Below are positions 1 through 6,696 of a stretch of DNA of 8,454 nucleotides, one piece after another. The notes under the pieces are model-generated. The model was given only the letters and a program-made list of their open reading frames with translations, ran no database searches and was not told the origin of the DNA. A program made the position numbers and the translations under genes. Positions within the stretch are counted from its first letter, which is position 1. Each line of letters begins with the position of its first letter. Source of the DNA: an uncultured Ruminococcus sp. (lineage in GTDB: Bacteria > Bacillota > Clostridia > Oscillospirales > Acutalibacteraceae); contig CAMGGF010000044.1 in the NCBI GenBank assembly GCA_946055445.1, positions 1 to 8,454 on the forward strand, read 5' to 3'.

Positions 1-425
1 CCGACGCCGATGTGGACGGGTTCCAAATCCGCACGCTGATTTTGACGATGATTTATCGGTTGATGCCGACGCTTATCCGCGAAGGCAAGGTGTTTATCGC
101 CGAATCGCCGCTGTACGAAATCAATACAAAAGACGAAACTTGGTTCTGCTACACCGAAAAGGAAAAGCAGGAGGCACTTGCAGAAATCGGCGACCGCAAA
201 TATACCGTACAGCGCTCCAAAGGTCTTGGTGAGAACGAAGCGGATATGATGTGGCTGACCACGATGAATCCGAAAACCCGCCGCCTCATTAAAGTTGAGC
301 CCGATTATTCCCCCGAGGCCGTCGCCGAAAAATTCGATTTGCTGTTGGGCGACAATTTGCAGGGGCGCAAAGACCACATCGCCGAAAACGGCTATCTGTA
401 TCTCGATTTGGCGGATATTTCGTAA
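1..425 (+). CDS. parE: Type II topoisomerase subunit B, C-terminal part (ParE/GyrB family), 5' truncated by the window
   Basis: This is the end of the ATPase/TOPRIM subunit of a type II DNA topoisomerase, which works with the A subunit encoded downstream to pass one duplex through another. The reading frame enters at base 3 and opens with DADVDG, the acidic Mg2+-binding motif of the TOPRIM domain, followed by IRTLILTMIYRLMP. It continues through the family signature QRSKGLGE (about 70 codons in), TTMNPKTRRL, and a closing RKDHIAENG, equivalent to the RREFIEENA tail of GyrB. About 140 codons are visible and the stop is TAA at 423-425. The family is certain. ParE rather than GyrB is inferred from the adjacent A subunit, which lacks a GyrA box. 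The gene order B then A is usual, but the two genes are separated by about 300 bases of repeats. Confidence 0.93.
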   Translation, partial: DADVDGFQIRTLILTMIYRLMPTLIREGKVFIAESPLYEINTKDETWFCYTEKEKQEALAEIGDRKYTVQRSKGLGENEADMMWLTTMNPKTRRLIKVEPDYSPEAVAEKFDLLLGDNLQGRKDHIAENGYLYLDLADIS

Positions 426-447
426 GGACAGCAAAATGAAACTTTTA

Positions 448-533
448 TTTGTCATTCTGAACGAAGTGAAGAATCTCGAAAAGAAAAGTGAAATCGAAAA
501 GAGATTTTTCGCCTGACGGCGCAGAATGACAAA
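448..533. repeat. Dispersed inverted-repeat element (MITE/REP-like)
   Basis: The outer arms are a perfect 12-base inverted repeat: TTTGTCATTCTG at 448-459 and CAGAATGACAAA at 522-533. An inner stem pairs 468-477 (GAAGAATCTC) with 501-510 (GAGATTTTTC) with a single G-U pair. The CATTCTGA..GAAG.GAAGAATCTC sequence is, from memory, a recurrent dispersed repeat of Clostridia and other gut bacteria. A short reading frame runs through it but has no ribosome-binding site and is not a gene. Confidence 0.75.
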
Positions 534-536
534 TAC

Positions 537-642
537 GGGCGACAAGTGAATCGCCCCCACGCACGAAATGTATTTTTCGTGTAGGCGCAGTCGAACACAG
601 TTCGCCCCTACCGAATGTAGGGAACGACCTGCGTGTCGTTCC
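537..642. repeat. Cluster of short hairpins between parE and parC (second dispersed repeat type)
   Basis: Four consecutive inverted repeats are visible: GGGCGA 537-542 with TCGCCC 551-556; CACGAAA 562-568 with TTTCGTG 575-581; GTAGG..CGAAC 581-596 with GTTCG..CCTAC 600-611; and GGAACGAC 621-628 with GTCGTTCC 635-642. A weaker partial unit follows at 666-690. The style resembles GTAGGGGCGA.. repeats scattered in gut Clostridia, recalled rather than searched. No promoter or terminator with a clear T-tract was found, so the elements are probably co-transcribed if parE and parC form one operon. Confidence 0.65.
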
Positions 643-726
643 GCAAAATTACATCAAAATCCACAGGCGGGCACGAAACTTCGCCGCTACAATCCGATTT
701 CTATGTATGAACAGGAGTAAAATCCC

Positions 727-2967
727 ATGCCCAGAAAACCGAAAAAAGCAGAAATCCCTCACGAGGAGGAATTACAGCCCAACGCCCACATTTTAGGCGC
801 GGGCGAGGTGGTTGAGCAGTTTATCACCGATACGCTTGAAACCAACTATATGCCGTATGCGATGAGCGTGATTATGTCGCGCGCAATCCCTGAAATCGAC
901 GGCTTTAAGCCCTCACACCGCAAACTCCTTTATACGATGTATAAAATGGGGCTTTTGAACGGCGGGACGATTAAATCCGCGAATATCGTCGGGCGCACTA
1001 TGCAGTTGAACCCCCACGGCGACGCGACCATTTACGAAACCATGGTGCGTTTGTCACGCGGCAATGAGGCGCTTTTGTATCCGTATGTTCTTTCAAAGGG
1101 TAACTTCGGCAAGGCGTATTCCCGCAATATGCAGTACGCCGCCTCGCGTTACACCGAGGCGAAGTTAGAACCGATTGCCGCCGAACTGTTTGCGGATATC
1201 GACAAAGATACCGTCGATTTTGTCGACAACTATGACAATACGATGAAAGAACCGACACTGTTCCCCGTAACATTCCCGTCGGTGCTTGTCAATGCCAATA
1301 CGGGTATCGCTGTCGGTATGGCGTCCTCGATTTGCTCGTTTAATTTGAAAGAAATTTGCGATGCCACCGTCGGTTTAATCAAAAACAACGATTTTGATAT
1401 TAACGAAGCGGTCAAAGCGCCCGATTTCATCGGCGGCGGGCAGATTGTGTATGATGAAACGCAAATGCGCGAGATTTTCCGCACGGGGCGCGGCAGTTTT
1501 AAGGTGCGCGCCAAATATGCCTATGATAAACCCAATAACTGTATTGATATTACCGAAATTCCGCCGACCACCACAGCAGAGGCGATTATTGAAAAAATCA
1601 TTGAAAAGGTCAAGGGTGGTACATTGCGTGAAATCGCCGATGTCCGCGACGAAACCGATAAAAAAGGCTTAAAAATCACCATCGATTTAAAACGCGGCAC
1701 CGATGCGGACAAACTGATGAAAAAACTGTTCAAATCCACGCCACTGGAAGACGCCTTTGCCTGCAACTTCAATGTGCTGATTGCGGGTATGCCGCGCGTG
1801 TTGGGCGTGCGCGACTTACTGCTCGAATGGATTGCGTTCCGTTCGGAGTGTGTCCGCCGCCGCGTGTATTTTGACTTGTCCAAAGCCAAGGACCGCTTGC
1901 ATCTCCTGGAAGGTTTGCAGAAAATTTTGCTCGATATTGACAAAGCCATTCGCATTATCCGTTCTACCGAAGAAGAAGCAGAGGTCGTGCCGAATTTGAT
2001 GATAGGATTTGGCATTGACAAAATTCAAGCGGAATATGTTGCAGAAATTAAACTGCGCCACTTAAACCGCGAGTATATTTTGAAACGCACGAAGGATATC
2101 GAGGATTTGCGCACTTCGATTGCGGATATGGAGGATATCCTGTCGAGCAAAGCGCGCATTAAGAAAATCATTGTGGGCGAACTCGAAACGGTTGTCGAAA
2201 AATACAACAAACCGCGCCGCAGTGAGATTGTGTATGCCGCTGCCGAGGAGGACGAAACCCCCGAGGACGATACACCCGATTACCCCGTGCACTTATTCTT
2301 CTCGAAAGAGGGGTATTTCAAAAAGATTACGCCGCAGTCTTTGCGTATGAGCGGTGAGCAGAAGTTCAAAGACGGCGACAGCCTGCTTTTGACGATGGAA
2401 GCAACCAACAATACGGAATTGTTGTTTTTTACCGACCGCTGTCAGGTTTACAAAGCCAAAGCCGCCGATTTTGACGATACCAAAGCAAGCGTTTTGGGCG
2501 ATTATGTGCCGTCAAAACTGCATATGGACGCGGGCGAAACGGCAATTTATATGGCGGTAACCACCGATTATAAAGGCTATATGCTGTTTTTCTTTGAAAA
2601 CGGAAAATTGGCAAAGGTGGATTTATCCGCTTACGAAACCAAAACCAACCGCAAAAAGTTGATTAAAGCGTATTGCGACAAATTCCCGTTGGCGGCAATC
2701 CGCCAAATCCGCGAGGATTGCGAATTGGTGGTGCAGTCCACTGCGGGCAGAATTCTTCTGCTCAACACCGGCGCTGTATCGCCGAAAACCACCAAAGATA
2801 CACAGGGCGTTGCCGTGATGACCCTCAAAAAGGGACACCGCCTCGCAAGTGTACGCGAATTTGTTGCGGGCGAGTTCCAAAAACCCGCGCGCTATCGCAC
2901 GCGTTCTCTGCCCGCCGCAGGCGCACTGCTCTCCGCCGAAGATTCGGGCGAGCAGTTGACATTGTAA
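727..2967 (+). CDS. parC: Type II topoisomerase subunit A, ParC-like (DNA topoisomerase IV subunit A)
   Basis: This is the 746-residue DNA cleavage and rejoining subunit, which forms an A2B2 enzyme with the upstream B subunit and most likely decatenates or relaxes DNA. The start ATG follows AGGAG at 713-717 with 9 bases between. The winged-helix region holds PYAMSVIMSRAIPEIDGFKP (from about residue 43), the quinolone-region segment NPHGDATIYET (95-105) and the active-site AASRYTE with catalytic Tyr142 preceded by Arg141. The C-terminal beta-pinwheel begins near residue 519. Where GyrA carries its QRRGGKG-type box, this protein reads RMSGEQKFKDGD, so the motif needed for gyrase supercoiling is absent; this supports ParC. 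Residue 100, equivalent to Ser83 of E. coli GyrA, is alanine and residue 104 is glutamate. An orphan lineage-specific relaxase within the ParC family remains possible. Confidence 0.93.
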   Translation: MPRKPKKAEIPHEEELQPNAHILGAGEVVEQFITDTLETNYMPYAMSVIMSRAIPEIDGFKPSHRKLLYTMYKMGLLNGGTIKSANIVGRTMQLNPHGDATIYETMVRLSRGNEALLYPYVLSKGNFGKAYSRNMQYAASRYTEAKLEPIAAELFADIDKDTVDFVDNYDNTMKEPTLFPVTFPSVLVNANTGIAVGMASSICSFNLKEICDATVGLIKNNDFDINEAVKAPDFIGGGQIVYDETQMREIFRTGRGSFKVRAKYAYDKPNNCIDITEIPPTTTAEAIIEKIIEKVKGGTLREIADVRDETDKKGLKITIDLKRGTDADKLMKKLFKSTPLEDAFACNFNVLIAGMPRVLGVRDLLLEWIAFRSECVRRRVYFDLSKAKDRLHLLEGLQKILLDIDKAIRIIRSTEEEAEVVPNLMIGFGIDKIQAEYVAEIKLRHLNREYILKRTKDIEDLRTSIADMEDILSSKARIKKIIVGELETVVEKYNKPRRSEIVYAAAEEDETPEDDTPDYPVHLFFSKEGYFKKITPQSLRMSGEQKFKDGDSLLLTMEATNNTELLFFTDRCQVYKAKAADFDDTKASVLGDYVPSKLHMDAGETAIYMAVTTDYKGYMLFFFENGKLAKVDLSAYETKTNRKKLIKAYCDKFPLAAIRQIREDCELVVQSTAGRILLLNTGAVSPKTTKDTQGVAVMTLKKGHRLASVREFVAGEFQKPARYRTRSLPAAGALLSAEDSGEQLTL

Positions 2968-3024
2968 ACGGAAAAGCGTCACGCAAAATACCGTCTGTTT
3001 GGGGTGGATTACCAAGTTTTACCG

Positions 3025-3053
3025 TTGACAAATATCGGCAAAACTTGCATAAT
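3025..3053 (+). promoter_or_regulatory. Sigma-A promoter of the cohesin-like repeat protein gene
   Basis: A perfect -35 TTGACA (3025-3030) is separated by 17 bases from CATAAT (3048-3053, 5 of 6 consensus). The predicted start is near 3060, giving a leader of about 95 bases. It lies in the 186-base gap after parC, so 3154-4746 should be transcribed independently of the topoisomerase genes. No clear terminator was seen after parC. Confidence 0.8.
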
Positions 3054-3153
3054 AAAATCGGTAAGTGTCGGCATTGTGTTGTAATCGGCTCGGTGCTGAA
3101 TTGCGAAAATCCTGTGGGCAAACCGTCTGCAGCGGCAAGAAAGTGGAAGGTGT

Positions 3154-4746
3154 ATGATGAAAAAAGCAGGCAGCATTTTATGCGTTTTGCTGTTACTGTG
3201 CAGCATTTTTTCAATGGCGGTGCCCGTTTCTGCGGCGAACGCCGTGTCAATCGGTCTGCACGCAAGTAAAGACAGCGTGTGCGTCGGTGATACGGTGGAA
3301 GTTACGGTGTCATTGTCTTCGGGGTCAAACCTCGGCACATTGCAGTTCATTTTGCAATATGACAGTGCTTGTGTGGAACTTATCGAGTCTAAATCTTCGG
3401 CACAAGGCGTTTTTGATTGGAGTCAGCCGAACTGGCACCTTTCATCTGACAAAATCCGTTATGTCGGTGTAACGCCGGGTGCTGCGACGGCGGGCGGAAC
3501 CATTTTAAAAGCGACCTTTACGGTGAAAAAAGCCAATCCGCAGTTTTCGTTGACGGTGGAAAGCGCCACGGACGGCAACGACAGTGAAGTACCGTACACC
3601 GTCAGCAGTCCGCTGAAATTGAAATGCAGCCACAGATACGGCGATTGGACGGTTACCCAACAGCCTACCTGTAAGGTCGCAGGGAAAAAAGAACGCACTT
3701 GTGTGGATTGCGGCGCAAAGGACACCGCAACAATCGCAGTGTCTGCCCATACGCCGAGCGTGTGGGAAACGGTGCGGCAACCCGCCTGCACGGAAGCGGG
3801 CGAGCGCGTGCAAAAATGCACGGTGTGCGGCACCGTGTGTAAACGGGAGTCTATTGCGGCTTTGGGGCATAATATTCCGGCTTCGGCTTGGAAAGTGACC
3901 AAAGAGGCGACTTGTGACGCGGCCGGCGAACGCACGGCGGCATGCACGCGGTGCGGCAAAACCGAGTCTGAAAAAATACCGGCATTGGGGCACAATATTC
4001 CGGCTTCGGCTTGGAAGGTGACCAAAGAGGCGACTTGCGAAGCAAGTGGGGAACGCACGGCGACGTGTACGCGTTGCGGCAAAACCGTTTCCGAAAGCAT
4101 TCCCGCATTAGGGCACGATATTCCGAAAAATGCTTGGACAGTGACCAAAGAACCGACTTGTGAAGCCACCGGCACGCACACGGCGTCTTGCACACGGTGC
4201 GGCAAGACCGTTTCCGAAAGCATTCCCGCATTGGGGCACGATATTCCGGAAAGTGCTTGGAAAGTGACCAAAGAACCCGACTGTGAAACTGCGGGTATAC
4301 ATACGGCGGCGTGCACGCGGTGCGGGAAAACCGTCACGGAAGAAATTGCGCCGATCGGACACAGTGTACCGGACTCTGCTTGGACGGTGATTACAGAAGC
4401 AACCTGTGAAACAACGGGGGAACGACAGGGCGTTTGCAGCGTTTGCGGTAAATCCGTGACCGAAGAAATCCCCTTACGCGACCACGATTACGGCGAATGG
4501 CAGGTTGTGCGCGAGGCGACGGAAACGGAGTGCGGCGAAAAAGAACGCGTTTGTAAAATTTGCGGGGCGAAAGAAACCGAAACCATTGAACCTATAACGG
4601 CGGTGGAAACAGTTGCAGAGCCGGAAGAGCCGCGTAAGCAAATGCCGAAATGGGCGGTTGCGGCAGGCATCGGCGCAGGGATTTGTGTCGTGCTGTGTGC
4701 GGCTGCAGGCGTTTGGGTATTTATTGTAAAGAAAAAAGCAATTTAA
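3154..4746 (+). CDS. Secreted, membrane-anchored surface protein: cohesin-like domain plus eight Cys-rich repeats
   Basis: This 530-residue protein is exported and probably displayed on the cell surface. Residues 1-27 are a signal peptide (MMKK, a leucine-rich core, cleavage likely after VSA). Residues about 28-155 form a beta-rich domain whose opening (VSIGLHASKDSVCVGDTVEV) and LGTLQFILQYD segment resemble type I cohesin domains, which bind dockerins. Residues 160-481 are eight tandem repeats, each with C-x9-C-x2-C. Residues about 499-525 are a transmembrane helix followed by KKK, so anchoring is by a C-terminal helix rather than an LPXTG sortase signal. ATG codons lie at 3154 and 3157; GGAAGG at 3145-3150 is only 3 bases from the first, so the second may be the true start. 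Dockerin or carbohydrate-scaffold binding is inference; the role of the repeats is unknown. Confidence 0.85.
   Translation: MMKKAGSILCVLLLLCSIFSMAVPVSAANAVSIGLHASKDSVCVGDTVEVTVSLSSGSNLGTLQFILQYDSACVELIESKSSAQGVFDWSQPNWHLSSDKIRYVGVTPGAATAGGTILKATFTVKKANPQFSLTVESATDGNDSEVPYTVSSPLKLKCSHRYGDWTVTQQPTCKVAGKKERTCVDCGAKDTATIAVSAHTPSVWETVRQPACTEAGERVQKCTVCGTVCKRESIAALGHNIPASAWKVTKEATCDAAGERTAACTRCGKTESEKIPALGHNIPASAWKVTKEATCEASGERTATCTRCGKTVSESIPALGHDIPKNAWTVTKEPTCEATGTHTASCTRCGKTVSESIPALGHDIPESAWKVTKEPDCETAGIHTAACTRCGKTVTEEIAPIGHSVPDSAWTVITEATCETTGERQGVCSVCGKSVTEEIPLRDHDYGEWQVVREATETECGEKERVCKICGAKETETIEPITAVETVAEPEEPRKQMPKWAVAAGIGAGICVVLCAAAGVWVFIVKKKAI
3631..4596 (+). repeat. Eight in-frame tandem repeats of 39-41 codons inside the surface protein gene
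   Basis: Unit boundaries, set on the leading His codon, fall at 3631, 3748, 3868, 3991, 4114, 4237, 4360 and 4483, giving lengths of 117, 120 and then five of 123 bases, with a final partial unit of about 114. The consensus protein unit is H-x14-C-x9-C-x2-C-G-K-x10-H, with a conserved W and an IPALGH end. Units 3 and 4 are close at DNA level (the ATATTCCGGCTTCGGCTTGG stretch is shared), suggesting recent duplication, whereas units 1 and 8 are the most divergent. Unit 8 has its first Cys moved three residues later and lacks the following His. Confidence 0.9.
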
Positions 4747-4760
4747 AACAGACGATATAT

Positions 4761-4800
4761 TCAAAAGACGGTTTTGCTTGTCGGCAAAACCGTCTTTTGA
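4761..4800. terminator. Bidirectional intrinsic terminator between convergent genes
   Basis: The arms 4761-4777 and 4784-4800 are a perfect 17-base inverted repeat (TCAAAAGACGGTTTTGC and its complement) with the 6-base loop TTGTCG. Each strand reads out through a CGTCTTTT tract. It lies 14 bases after the stop of the plus-strand surface protein gene and 21 bases beyond the stop of the minus-strand fucosidase gene, so it can end both transcripts. Confidence 0.92.
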
Positions 4801-4821
4801 CTTATTATGTAGAAAAATGCG

Positions 4822-6282
4822 TCAATCAATACTGAGTTTTATGCACAGCGGAATGCTGCGGTCGATTTCACCCTCAATTTGAAAGCGAAACGATTTTTTG
4901 TCCTGTTCAAACCGCACAGGATTGTCATACCCGAGTACTTCAACCTTTTGAATATTGTAGCAAATACCGCCTTCGCCGCCTTGACGCAGGCTTTTTACAA
5001 TGTGCTGTTTGACGGGCTTGTCACTCATCACGAACACATAAATTGCACCTGTTTTGTAAGTGAAACGGTAATCCTGCTTGCCGTAACGAAAATTCTCTTT
5101 AAAACTGCCTTGCTTTTGCGTTTTACCCTCACCGTAAACGGCAAAGGGCGATGTGCCGTATATTGCTTCACCGTTTTTCTCAAGCCATTCACCGACAGAG
5201 AGCAAAACCGCCTTTTCCTCGTCGCAGATTTTACCGTTCGCTTTCGGCCCGACATTGAGCATATAACAGCCGTTTTTCGATACAACATCAATCATATTCG
5301 TCAATATCTCATACGGCGTTTTGAATTTGTTGCCCTCGGTGTAGCCCCAACTGTTTTTCGCAATGGCAGTGTCATTTTGCCAAAGGACAGGGGATATGCC
5401 GTCGATTTGTCCGCGTTCCACATCGAAAATCGCACAGCCGGGCATTATCGCACCGACCTTGTAAAACACCGCAACTTCTTTGCCCCACTCTGCACCGCGG
5501 TTGTAATAGTATGCGAGGAACTTTTTTAAGTAGGGCTTGAATTCGGGTTTGTTTATCCACCAATCAAAATATACGGCAAGCGGACGGTTGCGGTCAATCA
5601 TTTCGCAGGCGGACGCCAACCAGTCGCGGCACCATTCCTCTGTGGGTGGGCATTTTTCGTTGTCATACGGATTTCCCGTTGTGTGCAGTGCCGCAGGACC
5701 GTATAAATCGGGATATTCGCCGCGCGACACTTCGGAATGCGGGCAGTTTTTCCGCGCACCGTTTAAAAACCAAAAGTGCTCTGCACGGTGGTTGGAACAT
5801 AAAAATCCGATGTCGTGGCGGTCACACGCCTCGTGCAACTCCTGCATATAGTCGCGGTGCGTTTGCAAATCTACCGTGTTCCAACGGTTCAATTCGGATT
5901 TATACATTTTCACACCGTCGTGGTGCTCGGCGACGGGCATAATGTACTTCGCGCCGCTTTTCTTAAAAATATCCAACCATTCGTCCGCGTCAAATTCCGT
6001 TGGATTGAACTGCGCAACCACTTGGCGGTAATCGCCGGTTTCACCGTATGTTTTTACACGGTGCGCCCAACTCTTTGTGCCTTTCAAGTACATTTGGCGC
6101 GGGTACCATTCGCTTTCGGTGGCGGGCACGGAATATACGCCCCAATGAATAAACAGCCCGAACCGCCCTTGCTTGTACCATTCGGGCATTTTGAAATCGG
6201 AAAGGCTTTCCCAGTTGTCTTTGAAAGGACCTTTTGCGATACAATCGTCCACTTTTTGCAAATATTCGTCAATCGTCATCAT
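4822..6282 (-). CDS. GH29 family alpha-L-fucosidase
   Basis: This 486-residue glycoside hydrolase should release terminal alpha-L-fucose from host glycans or plant oligosaccharides by a retaining mechanism. The family signature WYKQGRFGLFIHWGVYSVPA (35-54) is followed by SEWYPRQMY (57-65), EHHDG (119-123), the strand LAVYFDWW in which Asp240 is the probable nucleophile, and the C-terminal part of the barrel SKNGCYMLNVGPKANG (335-350) with EWLEKNGEAIYGT (365-377). A small beta-sandwich tail follows. The frame is open for another 79 codons upstream, but ATG at 6282-6280 has AAGAGG (6294-6289) six bases ahead and the signature domain starts normally from there. No signal peptide is visible, so it probably acts in the cytoplasm on imported sugars. 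It is transcribed alone and converges on the surface protein gene. The substrate linkage cannot be told from sequence alone. Confidence 0.92.
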   Translation of the reverse strand: MMTIDEYLQKVDDCIAKGPFKDNWESLSDFKMPEWYKQGRFGLFIHWGVYSVPATESEWYPRQMYLKGTKSWAHRVKTYGETGDYRQVVAQFNPTEFDADEWLDIFKKSGAKYIMPVAEHHDGVKMYKSELNRWNTVDLQTHRDYMQELHEACDRHDIGFLCSNHRAEHFWFLNGARKNCPHSEVSRGEYPDLYGPAALHTTGNPYDNEKCPPTEEWCRDWLASACEMIDRNRPLAVYFDWWINKPEFKPYLKKFLAYYYNRGAEWGKEVAVFYKVGAIMPGCAIFDVERGQIDGISPVLWQNDTAIAKNSWGYTEGNKFKTPYEILTNMIDVVSKNGCYMLNVGPKANGKICDEEKAVLLSVGEWLEKNGEAIYGTSPFAVYGEGKTQKQGSFKENFRYGKQDYRFTYKTGAIYVFVMSDKPVKQHIVKSLRQGGEGGICYNIQKVEVLGYDNPVRFEQDKKSFRFQIEGEIDRSIPLCIKLSID

Positions 6283-6394
6283 ATTTTTCCTCTTAGCCTT
6301 TTCTATAAATTTGAAAGAGCCTTGCTCCTTTGTGTAATCTGTTTGCATTCGCGACAGAAAGCACCCGAAACAAATACAGATGTTTATACGAAAG

Positions 6395-6423
6395 ATTATA
6401 TTGTACTTTTTTATAAATTGCAA
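6395..6423 (-). promoter_or_regulatory. Promoter of the fucosidase gene
   Basis: On the minus strand TTGCAA (6423-6418, 4 of 6) and a perfect TATAAT (6400-6395) are separated by 17 bases. The predicted start is near 6388, which leaves about 105 bases of leader before the ATG at 6282. This supports the shorter protein, although the longest upstream open frame (to 6519) also crosses the promoter. Confidence 0.65.
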
Positions 6424-6467
6424 TGCAAAAAACACGGTTTGTTTTGCAAAAGAGCGGCGGCGATGAA

Positions 6468-6496
6468 TTGACAAAGACAAAGGTCTTTGGTAGAAT
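6468..6496 (+). promoter_or_regulatory. Strong sigma-A promoter facing the duplicated tRNA-Arg region, with an inverted repeat in its spacer
   Basis: A perfect -35 TTGACA (6468-6473), a 17-base spacer and TAGAAT (6491-6496, 5 of 6) point towards the broken tRNA copy, which begins 26 bases later. A 7-base perfect inverted repeat, CAAAGAC 6472-6478 and GTCTTTG 6483-6489, fills the spacer and could be an operator or chance. The -35 lies 44 bases from the -35 of the divergent fucosidase promoter. Confidence 0.75.
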
Positions 6497-6521
6497 AAGA
6501 AAAGTTTGAATGATTGCATAT

Positions 6522-6673
6522 GCCTCCTTAGTTAAATGGATATAAGAACCCGCCGCAAAGCGGCGGAACCTTGTTACTCGCTCGCTTTGCTCGTAATAAG
6601 AACCTGCTGTTTTACAGCAGAACCTTGTTACTCGCTCGCAAAACTTGTGCCTTGCTCGCTCGTAATAACAAAT
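6522..6673 (+). pseudogene. Broken 5' copy of tRNA-Arg(CCU), interrupted after nucleotide 24
   Basis: Bases 6522-6545 are identical to nucleotides 1-24 of the intact tRNA at 6697-6720; the match includes the preceding T and so totals 25 bases (6521-6545 and 6696-6720, 175 bases apart). After 123 bases of inserted hairpin units the next nucleotides, CAAAT at 6669-6673, are those that follow nucleotide 24 in the intact gene (6721-6725). The copy therefore carries nucleotides 1-29, split in the 3' strand of the D stem, and has lost its anticodon arm and 3' half. It cannot form a tRNA. ATAA flanks the insert on both sides (6542-6545 and 6665-6668) and looks like a target-site duplication. Confidence 0.8.
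6546..6668 (+). repeat. Two tandem hairpin units inserted in the broken tRNA copy
   Basis: Unit 1 (6546-6599) and unit 2 (6600-6668) share the plan GAAC, a 7-base-pair hairpin with a 3-base loop, AACCTTGTTACTCGCTCGC, and an end of GCTCGTAATAA. The stems differ: CCGCCGC/GCGGCGG (6550-6556 with 6560-6566) against CTGCTGT/ACAGCAG (6604-6610 with 6614-6620). Pairing is kept while sequence changes, as expected if the folded form matters. Unit 2 carries 15 extra bases before its end. Each unit ends in ATAA. No open reading frame or transposase is present. Confidence 0.75.
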
Positions 6674-6676
6674 ATT

Positions 6677-6685
6677 TGATATAAT
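6677..6685 (+). promoter_or_regulatory. Extended -10 promoter element of the intact tRNA-Arg
   Basis: TGATATAAT at 6677-6685 is a perfect extended -10 (TGnTATAAT). It ends 11 bases before the tRNA, placing the start near 6692 with a leader of about 5 bases. No good -35 exists at the right spacing (TTGCTC at 6652-6657 is 22 bases away). The surrounding leader resembles the one before the broken copy (TTTGAATGATTG against TTTGATATAATTG), suggesting that the leader was duplicated together with the tRNA 5' end. Confidence 0.55.
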
Positions 6686-6696
6686 TGTTTATATTT

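Noticed and set aside
295..516. Open frame of 73 codons overlapping the end of parE
   Set aside because: It overlaps parE in another frame and then translates a dispersed inverted repeat; no ribosome-binding site.
2673..3269. 198-codon plus-strand frame spanning the end of parC and the next gene start
   Set aside because: Out-of-frame shadow of two well supported genes and the promoter between them.
3459..4337. Long minus-strand open frame (292 codons) opposite the repeat protein
   Set aside because: It mirrors the Cys-rich repeats, whose codon pattern keeps the opposite strand free of stops; no start signal or domain.
4879..5529. 216-codon plus-strand frame opposite the fucosidase
   Set aside because: Antisense shadow of a conserved GH29 coding region; no ribosome-binding site or recognisable domain.
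6283..6519. 79-codon N-terminal extension of the fucosidase
   Set aside because: The extension crosses the predicted fucosidase promoter and lacks a ribosome-binding site; AAGAGG lies at the right distance from the 6282 start, and GH29 homology begins after it.
6546..6668. Possible CRISPR array
   Set aside because: Only two units, the conserved part is not a uniform repeat, the variable part is a palindromic stem rather than a unique spacer, and no cas gene is present.
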